Positions 11,607 through 24,494 of a stretch of DNA of 64,000 nt are shown here, piece by piece. Source of the stretch: Paulownia fortunei (Eukaryota; Streptophyta; Magnoliopsida; Lamiales; Paulowniaceae); NCBI GenBank assembly GCA_019321725.1, contig CM033110.1:22871210-22935209 (forward strand), in the 5' to 3' direction. The stretch's first letter is position 1. Every line of letters starts with the position of its first letter. A model generated the notes under the pieces. The model searched no databases and had not been told where the DNA came from. It saw only the letters and a program-made list of their open reading frames with translations. A program made the position numbers and the translations under genes.

Positions 11607-14207
11607 CACAATTTAGAGTTGGAATCCTAAAAAGACTAGAATGGAGAATTGGAATGGCTGAATGAATGAGTGAGCAACACAAATACAAATTGTGCTCATT
11701 TTATAACTGCCAACATTTAAGTAGTGATTGGCTTTCCGTATCAGCTTTTAAAATAAGTGCTTATTCTAAGTTTGTACGACCCACTTAAGTAAAGAATTAT
11801 AAGCTTTTTCTTCAAGCTACTTATCAGCCCTTACAATTACAGTTGCCAAACAACCTAAATTATGGGTGGCTGTGGCTGTGCTTTGACTTTTTTTTTTTGT
11901 TGTTTTGGTCACTTTTGTTATTCTTGGCCACCTTAATGACACGTGTTACTGCAATAAAAGCACTTTGGCATGTCCTAACCCTTTTTGTTTTATCAGTTTG
12001 TCCAAGCAATTAGGAGTCTCCATAATTTAATATTACTTATCATTATCGGATTATCTTGTTACCACGTCAGTAATTAATCCTAATAGTTCTAAGATTTAAT
12101 GCATTACACATGGCTGTGACACGCATTCCAAAAATCTTCGTAAATGCCCATCTAAGTATGGTCTATTATATAGTTTATTAATAATTTATTGACGTCTTTG
12201 CAATACAATATAACTTGCACGTGAACGTTTACTTATGAGAGTAAGTTGGAAAAATAATTGCATTATTAGTAATAGACAAAGTGAGCATCGTGTTAATTTA
12301 TGTTATCCTAATCAAATACCTCGATTATTTTAAAATATCATTATCTTTGCTAAGCCTATGTTTTTCATTTTAATTTTTGGTCATCTAACCTAAGACATGA
12401 ATATGGTATGAGTCTAAGATGTGGAACTGTCTGATTTAGCCCATTGGGCTTTACTCGCATTTGACTAATTTAATTTATATACTTTTTCTGTTTAATGGGC
12501 CACTATGAAAACCACTTACAATTCAAATAATGAACTGGTTATTATTTCAGTTTGCTCGGCTTCAGGGCATAGAGATTCAATATTTAAATATTGCATACAT
12601 TGTTCAACAAATTGGACTCAAAAAGTTTGGTAAGTAGAAAAGATTTTAATCGAAGAGTACTCATTTTCCTTGAATTTTTAAGTTGCATCTGCAATTTAGT
12701 TTTCAATATTTTCTTTTTTCTTTTAACAGCATTTAAAAAAAAAAGAAAATTTATAGCTAGACATGATCAAGACTACTGAAATTTCGCTCATTACTTAGTC
12801 CCATGCACGCAATCTATATGTGTAATGTTGAGAAAAAAAAAATGAGCTTCATAATAAAAAGTTATCAGATCTTATTTTTTTTATTTTTTTTATTTATAAA
12901 TTTAATGAACTCGTTTGCTTCTCATCATATAAATTACAAGATTGTCAGCAATCCACAAAATATCTAATAAGTTCTTAATAATTTTAGTGTATTTTTAAAT
13001 AAGATTTATCACTTAAAATTAGAACACTTGGGCAATTGGACTAATTTATAGGGTGTTTTGTACTTGTGAGCTCAGCCACATGTACAGCACTCTCTTAGTC
13101 TGAAAAATACAAGTTGGAACAAATAAGGATGTGCCTTAATGCTTCATAACAAAAAATAATATAAATTTATAGTCAAAGATGTTGACAGTCTAATATGTTA
13201 AATATGAAAATGAATTTTTTTTATATTTAATATATATGAGTATATTATGAATTTTTATTATAATTACAATGAACAAAAAATACAAAAATACAAAAATAAA
13301 TAATAAATAAAATTAAACGTTTTAAAAACTCCTCAACTTCATTATATCACTATTTTATTTTATTTTCTCATTATATCACTATATGTTTGTATGTCTATAT
13401 GTTGAACCCACAAATTCCAATCCAGCGTGTAATTTTCCCAATGTGCACGTTTAATGTTCCAATTATTGTGGTATATATAACTGAGTATATGTATATATAT
13501 TTAAGGAATATATTGATTGATTCCACAAATTCCTTTCAAATAACTCAAAAAAATTATGATATGTATAAATAAGTATATCCTTTATCATTCTTCTTTATAT
13601 TAGGGCTTAATTCTTAGTCAAGATTTCAAGTCACTATCCCGACCCCTTTTTCGTAGCAACCACAATTTTTGGCCATCAAGTACTTTGATCATATACCAAC
13701 AAATATAATGGTGTTGAAACTTTTACAATGGAGATAGTGACTAATAGTTATATCACTTTATAGACTTCCTTCCGAGCACTTTTAAGCGGAAAGAAAACGC
13801 GTGTTGAAAATTTGTCATCAGTTCTGTGATATTTATGCTGAATTGTAATTGTTAATGAGGAAAATATTAAAGTATATAATTTATTTACATAATTTAATAT
13901 TTTATTCTTTAATGCTTTATTTTTTTCTCCCTCTCTCAACAAAATCTTAAAACCAAATATATTGTAACTAATAATTCGTTCAGAGTTAAAAGGAGAAGTA
14001 TTTCTACTGTTGCTTTTAACCTTTCATTTTTATTGGAACGACAAAATTTAAAAAGTTCGTGCGAGCTAAACCCACATGAAACTCGTATTATGAATAAATC
14101 AATACCAAAATGACTCTTAAACTTCCAATTTAATTCTAATTAGAATTTCATTTTCCTTGTATAGTTTCATCCAAGAACTCTTTTAAAAATACACAAACCT
14201 TTTTTCT

Positions 14208-14397
14208 CAAAAGACATTGACTCTACTTTCTCCTTACCACAGAAAAAAATCTTGTTCCTACTTTTAAGTTTCACGCCTAGGAGTCAATACCGCCCAGCTT
14301 GGAAAAAGACATTGACTTTGCTTTTTCCTTACCACAGAGAAAAATCTTGATCCTACTTTTAAATTCCACGTGTAGGAGTCAATGCCGCCCAGCTTGG
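14208..14397. repeat. 95 bp tandem duplication, two copies
   Basis: Two adjacent units both begin AAAGACATTGACT and end CCGCCCAGCTTGG, with period 95 bases. They differ by scattered substitutions (for example CACGCCTAGG against CACGTGTAGG). The unit carries the bHLH/bZIP-type core CACGTG only in the second copy. Function unknown. Confidence 0.85.
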
Positions 14398-15524
14398 AAT
14401 CTTATTCTTTTCGAACCATGTGGGTTGTTGTCATTAGTAGTAAATCTCATGTTCACTGGTTCTTTTAACTATGTTGCATAATGGAATATTTTTATTGCAT
14501 TGTTCCAAGAAAACAGAGAGGTTCATGTGAAAGAGTGAATTCATGAGTGGTAATATTGCTAAATGAGGATTAATTATCTCAAGAATTAATACCAACCAAA
14601 AAGAGGTCCATTAGGTGATTTTCAATTTTATCTTGTTTTTGAAATATGAATAATGACAATTTCAATTTAAAGCAATCCACTTCATTAGCCAATAATTGTT
14701 GTTCCGAAGATGACATTTGGGAGAGAGCCAACACCACAAAGCATAAATTTGCATTGTTTTTTTCCCTACCGACCATGTTGTTTGGAATTTATATTTTATT
14801 GAAGAAATCACTAATAAAAATATTTTTGTTCACTTTAAACGATCAAATTTTGTGTTATATTTTTCTTATTAATTTTTTTTTAAAGAAAAAGATGAAATAA
14901 TTTGTTCATAATCTCAAGTACACCTGATGTAGGCCCAAAGCTATAATCGCGTATCGACAACCTCACCACAAATCATTCAAATATCACATTGAAGTTCAGT
15001 CCATATGGCCCATAAAATAACAGCCCACAAACACACAAGAAAAAGAGTTTTTAACAGCGTGTATGACCCTCCATATACGCAGTTCCATTCAATGAGGGAA
15101 CTTCATCAGATTCAGATTGTGATAAGTAACCGATAAATTAATAAGCATAAAAGCAGTGTGTACATAATGACTACTACTAATATGACTTCATAGCTCTTGC
15201 TTGTCGTCTCTGCTTCTCACAAGAAAATCCCTCTTAGAAGCCGGCCAAGAATCCATATTGTCATGCCTTTATATCTGAATTTTATTTCCTTCTGCTGTAG
15301 ATTTTGATTCTTGATCATATAGACCTATGTATTGTCGAATGGCTTTGAGCTATATATGAAGAGAATTGGGAATTTATAGTTGTCACCTGTAATTCCCGGT
15401 CCTCAGGTGCTCTGAATCAAATCTGTTTTCCGATTCTTGGACTGGGTTGATCTGGAAGATTTAGATTGGTGGGCTTTTGATAAAGCTTCAATCTTTAGAT
15501 TGCTTGGGTTCAATTCCAATCCAA

Positions 15525-16208
15525 ATGGTCTGTTTCGATAGCTCGATTTCGGTTGAACAGCACATAGACATGGCCAAATCTGTGAATTCAACTGGCCCTT
15601 GTTTGAAATTGAAGCAAATTAATCAGTTCCGTAATAATAAAAGGACTTCCGATACTCTCAATCACTTGAACATCCCGGCTTGTGAGCAATCTCGATATGC
15701 TATGATTGATGTGGTAATCTTGATTGCTGTGATTGGTGCATGTGGGTTTTTGCTCTATCCTTATGCCAAGATTTTAGCGCAAAAGACTGTTGAACTTGGT
15801 GAAGAAGTGGTAGATGTGGTGAGTGAGGAAATTGTTCGTGCCCCTATGGTGTTTGGATGCTTAGGACTTAGCATTTTGTTCGCAGCAATGGCACTCGTGG
15901 CAATCACGGTCTGTACAGACAGTAGATGTGGGAAACCGGGCTGTCGTGGCCTTCGTAAGGCTGCTGAATTCGACATTCAATTGGAGACGGAGGAGAGTGT
16001 GAAGAAGTCAACTTGCCTAGCGAAAAATGCATTAAAGAAGGGTCTGTTTGAATTGCCTCGTGATCACCACAGGGAATTGGAGGCAGAGCTCAAGAAGATG
16101 GCACCACCTAATGGGAGGGCTATCCTGGTGTTCCGAGCAAGGTGTGGATGTTCTGTTGGCAGAATGGAGGTTCTGGGGCCTCGAAAATCTCGAAAGGTTA
16201 AGAAGTAG
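15525..16208 (+). CDS. Two-pass membrane protein of the At5g19025 (L34e-superfamily) type, 227 aa
   Basis: The reading frame is open from 15477, but the Met at 15525 (MVCFDSSIS) matches the start I remember for Arabidopsis At5g19025, so it is preferred. Hydrophobic segments lie at about residues 61-84 and 107-131, consistent with two membrane helices. A Cys-rich patch follows (CTDSRCGKPGC, about 130-140). The C-terminal half contains ELPRDHHRELEAELKKMAPP, then a CGCSVGR patch, and a basic GPRKSRKVKK end. Database entries call this family 'ribosomal protein L34e superfamily', but the membrane segments make a ribosomal role unlikely and the function is unknown. The coding part is a single exon. 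Downstream sequence to about 16.3 kb is probably 3' UTR. Confidence 0.85.
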   Translation: MVCFDSSISVEQHIDMAKSVNSTGPCLKLKQINQFRNNKRTSDTLNHLNIPACEQSRYAMIDVVILIAVIGACGFLLYPYAKILAQKTVELGEEVVDVVSEEIVRAPMVFGCLGLSILFAAMALVAITVCTDSRCGKPGCRGLRKAAEFDIQLETEESVKKSTCLAKNALKKGLFELPRDHHRELEAELKKMAPPNGRAILVFRARCGCSVGRMEVLGPRKSRKVKK

Positions 16209-19200
16209 CGTTATAGGAGCATGTTAGATACTGAAAGTAGCCCTAGTGATGAGCAGATCCCTTTTCAGGTTAATTTCCTTTGAACAATATAGATTTGAAT
16301 AAGCTCAATAGGCTCATTGGAATAAGTTTTCTGAACAACATACATAAACTGTTATTTGAGAAATATATATGGGACCTTTTTTTTCATTAGCTTTATCATT
16401 TTAAAGCCATTTTTATGCTCTTTAACTTTTGAAAAAGTGTTCATCTTCTTGTGGTCCTCCCTTGCTTTATATCTGGATAATTTTTAAATTCAAAAGATTA
16501 TTCATCTTTGTTTTGCTTTCTATTATTAACTTGGTTCGATTGAAACCTTGATCTGGACTTTGATATACCATTTTTCATGCATTATTTTACACTATAATGT
16601 AAAAAATTTTGCACACTACATAGGAAGTTTAACTTGTGTGTATTAATTCTTTGACTTTCAGATGCTTTTAAGTAAGCATGATCCATCATCATACATTTTG
16701 GAGTACTGTTAACTGGCAATTCTGTTGCTTAATTTCATTATTGGAGGCCAGGGTATAGATTTTGACACTTCCAGCTTCATGAACTTTTACCTTTAAAATG
16801 TCTTGGAGAGACTTTCCCCGAATCATATCTCTGCCGCTAGCTTTCTGGGATCCATATTTTAACAAGTCAATCCTCTCAATTGCTTCACCCTTTGGCCTAA
16901 TTGTGGTTTTGGCATTTATTCTTGCTGTGAAGCTTGGACTATACGGAAAGATCACTTCATTCTGGATGCTTACAAGATGAATTATTTGTCTTTTATTTTG
17001 ATGTGAAGTCAGTTAGATGCTTTAGGCTTTAGATTTGTTTCTTCCTAGAGGTTCATCTTTGTGATATTTTTCTCTTCCTTTTACTTTCTATGTGGTGAAT
17101 GTTAAACCTCTTTATAGCAAAACTGAGCCTCAGAATTGTCTCATGACTGCTCCATTACGAATATCACTTTAAAAATTTGCTGCTGCTAAAGTTGAGCTGC
17201 ATATTCTTATTTCAAAATCTTGAAATTTGTTGGTAGATGATGCTTTAGTTGATGATAGTTCAAAGCTGCTTGCTCTGAGACTGAGGGACTCGCCCCATAC
17301 CCAACAAGTTGTTTGTTTTGAACATGTTCCTTGTTTCCTTTAGATCCTGAGTAGCCAATACTGAAATGTGCTGCCTGAGCCATACTTTCCTTTCAGAATC
17401 AAAATTATTTCTTTTGACATCATGACTAAGCATCAAGAATAGTAATTATGCACTTAAGTGGTGAAATTCTTTTTTGTCACCTTGACAGGACAAGCTGTTG
17501 GCTAGCTTATTTTGTATAATGTCATTGTAGTGTTCGTCGTCAGTCGATGAACTCTTGAGTCAGTAATTGATGAGGACTTGTGAAACATGAAGTGAGGTTA
17601 AGAGTTTATTTTATAGCTGCGTTTAGCTTGTTTTTCCATTTCCTCTTGGGAGTGTTCTCTATGCAGAGAATCAGTTCTTCTAATGTGTTTCATTGCATTT
17701 TACACACGCAACAGCTATTTGCTATTGTGATCATTGTGCCGATGGTTCTGCATGCTCTTAACTTTCAATCATTTTGAATACTCTTGGTGTTTTGACTGTT
17801 GAATGAGTTTGTTTTCTATATGGTTTTGCCCGAGTTGTTTACCTGTATAAGGGTTTCTTAGTTCTAAAGTTTCTCATTGAAACTATTCAGAGAACATGCC
17901 TTGTATGCTGCATAGACCTCACTGTATAGATTCCATTTCTTCTGAAAAGAGAAAGATGCTTCAAATGAGTTGGTTTTTTTATCAGTTGGCTAAGCATGTT
18001 TGCATGACTGGCTTCCAATATGTGGTGTGTTTACTGGAGAGTGCTAATCACCCATATCTTATGAAGGCATCATTTTGACTACGAGGTTAATGCTGGTGCA
18101 TTTGCTAACGCATATTGTGCGAATACAAAAATCTTGCTGAAATTGTATTTAGTTTTGATGCGTTATCATTCAGTCCACCAACATCATGTGGGATTGTAGT
18201 TGGGACTGATAATATGATGATTCAGTTTGAATCCGGACCATTTTCTGTAACGGTGGCCAGGAGGACCCGAATTTGGACACTCCAGATCCTCAATTGCAAT
18301 CCTCTATTCGATTGAGTCCTAAATTGGCAAAGCTAGGCGTCTTGGGTCCGAATTTCTAATTAACTATAAATTATTGATATTTGTTATAGTTGTTGATTGA
18401 TTTTTGTAATTTAATATTAATGTAACTAATTTACTAAACACAAGTAAAAAAGGATGATTTGACAACATTTAAATGGGGTGACAAAGATAGCAAACAAATG
18501 CTAAGAATTTTAGTCAATAAATATATTGAGAGTATTTTAACAGTGCTTTGATGATTTGAGTGGTGTCAAGGAATTATCTAATTCTTGAAAGGAAAGGAGC
18601 CTCAAGAGTTTGAATCCAAATTGGCAAAGTTGTAGCCAAATGAGAATCAAATTTGAAATGATGGCCCTCTTGTTGCCACACTAAATTTGAATTAGAGATT
18701 CGGAATTGAATTGTGAGTTTTGCGCCAACTGGTCACAAATTCTCCACACGTTTCGTCTTTTACCAATAAGTAAAAAGCACGTCGATGTATGACATTTTTA
18801 TAGCGACTATAATTGCTACTTTTTACAACTTGAAAACAATAGTGAAGAAGTAAACCCTATGTTTGGTATTATTGTGATACTATATATTTTGGAAGTAAAT
18901 TTGCAGAATGTGCGAGGAAGAAAACTTATATTGTAAATTGGTGCTTTATCTTTTATTTTATATTATAGATATTTTTTTAACTGAATATTTGATTGTAAAT
19001 CACGTACACTTGGTATGTATCGATTAGGTATAGTATATGATGAAATATAAATTGGAACAAAAATCCAAAATAAATTAGATGATTTGTTGTTGATAAATGA
19101 TGATGTGATATATTTATGTGGAAAATGCATTTAAATGAATTATTTTTGAATTTATATTTTTAATTGTAAATGTCATTTCATATAAAGTTTTGCATTGTTA

Positions 19201-20050
19201 GTTAGTGAAATCACATTAACTTTTGTAGTATATTATATTAATATTTTTATTAAGATAATAATTGAATATATATATATATATATTGGAATTAATATGATGG
19301 TTAGAAGATATATAAAAATAAAGAAGAATTTTGAGAAAATAAAAATTCAAAATATTTTTAGAAATAAAAAATATTATTTACTCAAAATACACATACCAAA
19401 TATATTTATTTTTAAATTGATTTACTTAACCATACATTTTGAATAATTAAATGTATATTTTAAGATAACCTAACACATTCTAAGTACATAAACGAACAAT
19501 ATTACATACACCTCTCTTCTAATATTTAACCCTAACAATATTAACACTTCTATTAACTATTATCTATATTACAAAAGAAAGCCTCGATACAAAAACATAA
19601 TTTCTATAACCTTAAAAGCCAAAACAACACTCATTCAAATTGAATTTCTTTATCCATGAGCTATTCCGCTGTTCGTCGTACTAATTACTTTATTTTAATT
19701 TATGATATAAACAAGGACGGAGGGGCTGGCGACACTTCCCTCAAACTCTTAAATTTTTTTAAATTAATATAGATTTTATATATAATATTATTAAAATTTA
19801 AAATTTAATATTTTTAAAAAATTAAAAATATTTTTTTATTTATTATTTTTAAACTCCGTATAATTATAATAATGGGAAAGAAATACCTCTTCCTTTAAAA
19901 AGTCCTTCACTTGTTTGCATATATGTTACAAAGACTTTCATCTCATTCACTACCTAATTAAACTAAATATAAAAAAATAAATCACTATCAAGTAAATACA
20001 TGAAACTTCCACCCATCCTCCCAGAAAAGAAAAAGAGAAAAATAAAAAAA
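16209..20050. other. Intergenic, including likely 3' UTR of the L34e-like gene
   Basis: 16.2-18.3 kb is less AT-rich and T-rich on plus, and could be an extended 3' UTR or decayed transcribed DNA. 18.35-20.0 kb is AT-rich with short AT runs near 19266-19282. No protein-coding frame is convincing on either strand. Confidence 0.5.
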
Positions 20051-20695
20051 TCAATCACTATCATCTATCTCCATGTCCTGAACTGGCAACTCATCATTGC
20101 CATCATCAACCGCGTCATCACGTCCACTTTCCAAATCCTGATCCTCATCCGGACCCGTATCCACCTCCATACCCGAATCCGAGCCCCTTCTCCCCCGAGC
20201 AATGAACACATGAATCCTCCACCCTCCTCTCTCATCACTTTCCTCGTTCTCCTCCACCGGCATACTGAATCGGCAAACCGGGCACGATCCATGGATCCCT
20301 AACCACTGATCAATACAGCCAGAGTGAAACTTATGTCTACACGGCATCTCTTTGACTTCTGTTTCAACGTTGACCTCGTACTCCGCTAAACAAATCGCGC
20401 ACTCCAAACCGGGTTCCGATATTTGAACCCGCGGCAAGGCATCGATTGAAGCTTTCGATGCAGGTAAGGGGCCTTCTTTTGATGGGATTTCTCGGAGGAG
20501 AGATTCGATGTCCAGGGAACCTTCGACAAGGGTTATTGATCGGGTGGGTTGGTGTACGAACACCGCGACTTCACGCGGGGAGGAGTCGGTGGCAGCCGCC
20601 ATGCCAAGGATCCAGGGGAGGAGGAGGGCGGTGGCGCCTCTGGAGCTTAGCTCCTCCAGGGATGGCGGCGATGATTCGGAATCTGATGAAGCCAT
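20051..20695 (-). CDS. MPSR1: RING-H2 E3 ubiquitin ligase, MPSR1-like, 214 aa
   Basis: A single-exon protein with a C3H2C3 RING-H2 finger: C99, C102, C119, H121, H124, C127, C138 and C141. The region before the RING, with TRSITLVEGSLDIESLLREI and then KEGPLPASKASIDALP, matches the pattern of Arabidopsis MPSR1 (At1g26800). That ligase senses misfolded cytosolic proteins and directs them to the proteasome. An N-terminal hydrophobic patch (ATALLLPWILGMAAA, about 21-35) is also typical of that group. The C-terminus is long and strongly acidic (runs of D and E from about residue 175), which would suit interaction with chaperones or proteasomal partners, but that is inference. The start at 20695 gives MASSDSESSPPS, with no better upstream Met. 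Other small RING-H2 ligases are possible alternatives. Confidence 0.88.
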   Translation of the reverse strand: MASSDSESSPPSLEELSSRGATALLLPWILGMAAATDSSPREVAVFVHQPTRSITLVEGSLDIESLLREIPSKEGPLPASKASIDALPRVQISEPGLECAICLAEYEVNVETEVKEMPCRHKFHSGCIDQWLGIHGSCPVCRFSMPVEENEESDERGGWRIHVFIARGRRGSDSGMEVDTGPDEDQDLESGRDDAVDDGNDELPVQDMEIDDSD

Positions 20696-22664
20696 TCTTT
20701 TCTTTTTTTTTCTTTTTGTTTCTTTCTTTCTAATCTTTCCGGAGGAAAATATTAATAAGGAAGGAAAACAGTGAGTGGGGAGCGGGATACATATAGGGAG
20801 TAGGGAGGACTGGAGGAGGGGGTTGAGGGCGGTGAGAAAAGGTAGTGGAAGAGTCTAGAAACTGGTGCTGAAATTGTTTATTACTAGTATATGTTTTGAA
20901 AAGGGATTAATTTAGATCGATCGCTAAATATTTTACCTACATATTTTATCCAATTTTTAGTTTTAATTCTAATAAGACGGAATTTTATTTCGGATTGGGT
21001 ATGGCAATTAGTTATATTTTAAGGAGAATAATTAGTTATATTTTAAGAATAATAATTAATTATAAAATAATTAATAATTATACTTTGTAGGATATATTTA
21101 AATCAAATTCAAAATATTATAACTTTAATTTTATAAGACACACGTGGTCACGAGGCTCAATACGGGCTAAGATCCTTGGCCCAACTTCCATAAATATCTC
21201 ATCAACACTTTATAATGTATGCATTTTATTTATTACTTTATAGTAATTTTCTTGAAACAATTTTAAAACTCCTCTAATTATTTTTTCGTATCAAAAGTAG
21301 AAATATATCTTTTAAATAGCTGCTATAAATGAGTTAATTTCAAAAAATCAAAATTATAATTCATTGTATTACTCTAGATTATACTTATTATATAATTAGT
21401 GAAATTCGACCAAATTAAATTTGAATAAAAAAAATTCAAAATGAGATATATATGACACAATATACATATAAAATAAATTATTAATTTTTATTGTATCAAG
21501 TGAAAGTAAATTCTTGCTACGAATATTCTACTATAAGTAACATGTTGACAAGTGATACAAAATCAAGGACGTAAATCATTTCTCAATTTTTAATGAATGC
21601 TCTGATTCCGTTTAGGAGAGTCGAATGAGTTTGCTAAGTTAGATTATTATATTATTATTTTTCCTTATTTGACAGTACAATCAGATAATATCTTAGTCAG
21701 TTTGCGTCCATCAATTCGTCCATTTTTTAATCGGGCAAAAACAAACAATCACACCAAGCTCTTTTCACCAAGAAGCTGGGTGCTTGTAATTCCCGACTGG
21801 GCTTGTCGTGGACAAGTTCTGACCGTTGTAACGATTTCAATTTTCGTGGGGTTGTAGCTGCCAACATGGCAGCTACAAGCATTGCCTGCCTCTATTTTTG
21901 TGACAATTGTCTCCTCTTGCTAAGTTTGTTTCATTAATCCAACTTTATATGTATCTGAAGTTTAACCTTAAGCCTGTATTTTCTAAAATTGATTCGATTA
22001 TGAAAGTCATGTAGAATATTAAAACTTAATACAAGTCTTGTGAGAAATCAAAGATCTGCTAATTAATAAAAAAAAGCTGAGTGAAAATTATTGTATAAGA
22101 TATTGCGATATTATGTGTTGATTCGTATTTTTACTGGATTCGGACATAAGAGTATGAGATGTTGGAAATTGATTTAGTGATTAATAATTTAAATGGTTTC
22201 CGTACATTTAATTTATCAAAATTAATTTTGAATGAATGAGAAATTAAAATACAAAACAAGCTACTTAAATCTTAATTATTGAATATGGAAAGGTGAGAAG
22301 ATATAGTTACCATCACATATGCTAAAGTATGATCATTTTAGTAAAATTCAAGTTAGAGACTTAGGTTTTGGGCACCAACGGGTACAAATAATTTTTAGAA
22401 ATAAAACACTATTTTCGTAGCCATGGACCAAGGCCCACATGTGCGCGACTAGCTTGTCGGCTCAACTTGAACTTGGTCGTTCCATTCAATATATTCTTTT
22501 TAGACAAAATATATATAAATTAAAAATTATATAATTGAATTTAACATTAAATAGAGTTGAGTGGAGATGGCTCCCTGACTGCTTGGGGCTCTATCCCTAG
22601 CCATAAAATTTATATACAACATCCATGTATCCACACAATAGTATATGGATATGGAAAAAAAATT
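20696..22664. other. Intergenic upstream of the RING gene
   Basis: The first ~150 bases are the probable promoter and leader of the minus-strand RING gene (T-rich on plus). The rest is AT-rich. A fragment at about 22155-22300 resembles the left part of the LTR at 22665. Confidence 0.5.
22155..22300 (+). mobile_element. LTR-related fragment
   Basis: The segment containing ATTTATCAAAATTAATTTTG, then AATGAATGAGAAATTAA and 'TTGAATATGGAA', is similar to about 22790-22880 inside the adjacent solo LTR. It is preceded by GTTGGAAATT, close to the LTR start TGTTAGAAATT. It is read as a truncated or more diverged relative of that LTR. Confidence 0.5.
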
Positions 22665-23867
22665 TGTTAGAAATTAGTTTGAAAAATTGGGTTTGACCCA
22701 ATTGACCAATAAATAAAGTGGATTCTATTTTATAAAAATAGATATAATTTGATTAAACATAATTTACGCCATGAGTAGATAAATTTAGTATATTTGATTT
22801 ATCAAAACTAATTTCAGGTGAATGAGAAATTAATGGATAAAGTAAGTCAATTAATTAAATGATTGATTATGGAATGTTGGGAATGTGAATAGTCACAAAT
22901 CTCACATTGAAAGACTGGAACAACTTTGTTTTACATATGTAGAATTTCACTTTAGTAAGGAGTAATCAAATGGAGATCTCCTATGGTGTACTATAGTGGT
23001 CTTTTAACTAGCTTTAGCTAACTCAAAGAGCTATGAGGATGGTGCGCAGCACCATCCGAGCACGCATGCCCACGCGCACCCATACGTCGCAAATGTCGCA
23101 TTAGACGCTTTAGAGGCGCACTTTGCACTTAACGTACGCATCCTCACGAGAAGCTGATGGGCCTTAAATTTTTCATAAATTGAACCAATGTGGCTTGATG
23201 TGGTTCAGTGACGTGACTAGTGTGATCTGATGTGGCAGATGCATCCGGTTAGTGTACGTGACATGCCAACGTGCGGTTGGAAGCTGAAAGGGTGTGACCG
23301 GACACACAGCTGCTGACAAGGCCCGTCCAAAGGCTGTGAGTGGACCGAATCGATGACATGTCTGTTCGGTTGGCAAGAGCTTACTGGAAGAGGTGTGGAC
23401 CTTTACAGAGGATTGTCATCGGACGATTGAGATTGATGGTTGACAAGAGCTCACAGTAAGGGGTGTGGACCTTCATAGAGAGCTGCGATCGGACGATTGA
23501 GATTGATCCTTGGCAAATGGGTTCACTGTAAGGGTGTGAATTGACACCACAATTCTTCATCAACTATAAACAGACTCCCAAATTTCATCATTTTTCATTC
23601 ATTCAATCTATTATTATATTTTTCTTAAGTTCATAAGAGAGTTTCAAAATATTTTTATAGTTCAAAAGTTCTTGTGATTTGTAGTGCTATTATCATAAAA
23701 AATTAGTCGTTATATATTGGGAGACGGTTGTCATATCCCGTAAGCACCAAGTGAGGGGTAATTTCGTTTTAAAGAAAAAGAGTACAACCCTTGCCTCGAT
23801 TTTAACTGTTATTCTATCAAAATATTTTGAGCTATTTTGATATTACACCTACCAAATTTTTCCAACA
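22665..23867 (+). mobile_element. Solo LTR, about 1.2 kb
   Basis: The segment starts TGTTAGAAATTAG and ends TTTTTCCAACA, the TG...CA ends with short inverted termini (TGTTAGA / TCCAACA) expected of an LTR. Inside are a TATA box (CTATAAAC at 23564-23571) followed by a T/C-rich transcribed-like stretch, and a 70 bp tandem repeat. No gag, pol or second copy lies beside it, so it is read as a solo LTR left by recombination. Flanking five-base duplicates are not identical (AAATT against ATTTT), so insertion is old or the borders are slightly off. Copia-type origin is a guess from LTR style. Confidence 0.6.
23370..23545 (+). repeat. 70 bp tandem repeat inside the solo LTR, about 2.5 copies
   Basis: Units start at 23370, 23440 and 23510 with TTGGCAAGAGC, TTGACAAGAGC and TTGGCAAATGG. 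The first two share GGTGTGGACCTT and ATCGGACGATTGAGATTGAT. The array sits just upstream of the LTR TATA box, the position of enhancer-like repeats in many plant LTRs. Confidence 0.85.
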
Positions 23868-24494
23868 ATTTTAAGATGTGTGATTTAAATTTTTAGTTGA
23901 AGAGAAACTTTTTGAATTAAAATTAGTAATTCTTGAATTATGTTATGTTTTAATCAATGTAAGAAAAATAGCAAGTACCAAGAAATCAATTGATTCTTTC
24001 AATCTTTGTTTAAAGTACTTACAAAATAGGCTGTCCTTCCAATTTTCGTTCAAAGCGCTTACAAAACAGATTAGGGGTATTGAGCTGTACATGAAAATCT
24101 GTAATTATTAAGTCAGCACGCGCAAAGGAGAATAATCAAAGGAAATCAATATACTCAAATATACAAGCTTAATCCTAAAAAGAAGAACCTTATTTCCTAC
24201 CTAAGGTTTTATATAATAAGATAAATAAAGAATGACTCGTTTACCTTCTTTGATAAATATTACGAGTAAATTGGTCAATAATTAATGAATCTAATTAAGA
24301 TAGAATTCTTTTTCTTTACATGACATTCCGATATGTCGAACTAAGTTTCTTCCTAGAAATAGATAAGGTTTTCGAATACATTGTTGGTACGAGTTGAGTT
24401 CACTAGCTCAAACCCATTCAGAACCCAGATTAGTCAATATGAGCTCATCTAAGCTAACACTAATGAATTCTCAATTTTTGCGCATTAACTATAT
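23868..24494. other. Intergenic between two retroelements
   Basis: No gene seen. A roughly 35 bp imperfect duplication is present at about 24000-24070 (TTTAAAGTACTTACAAAATAGG against GTTCAAAGCGCTTACAAAACAG). Confidence 0.45.

Larger units (their letters stand above)
8961..15524. other. Long AT-rich intergenic stretch
   Basis: No gene is supported in about 6.5 kb. It holds GT/TA and AT microsatellites (9588-9627, 11584-11606), a pair of GGGTTCGGGT-like repeat fragments (about 9818-9895 and 10240-10320), and a 95 bp tandem duplication (14208-14397). The last ~450 bases are probably promoter and 5' UTR of the following gene. Confidence 0.5.

Noticed and set aside
16689..18315. Several 60-90 codon frames downstream of the L34e-like gene
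   Set aside because: Composition and codon use look random; no motif, no splice pattern joining them.
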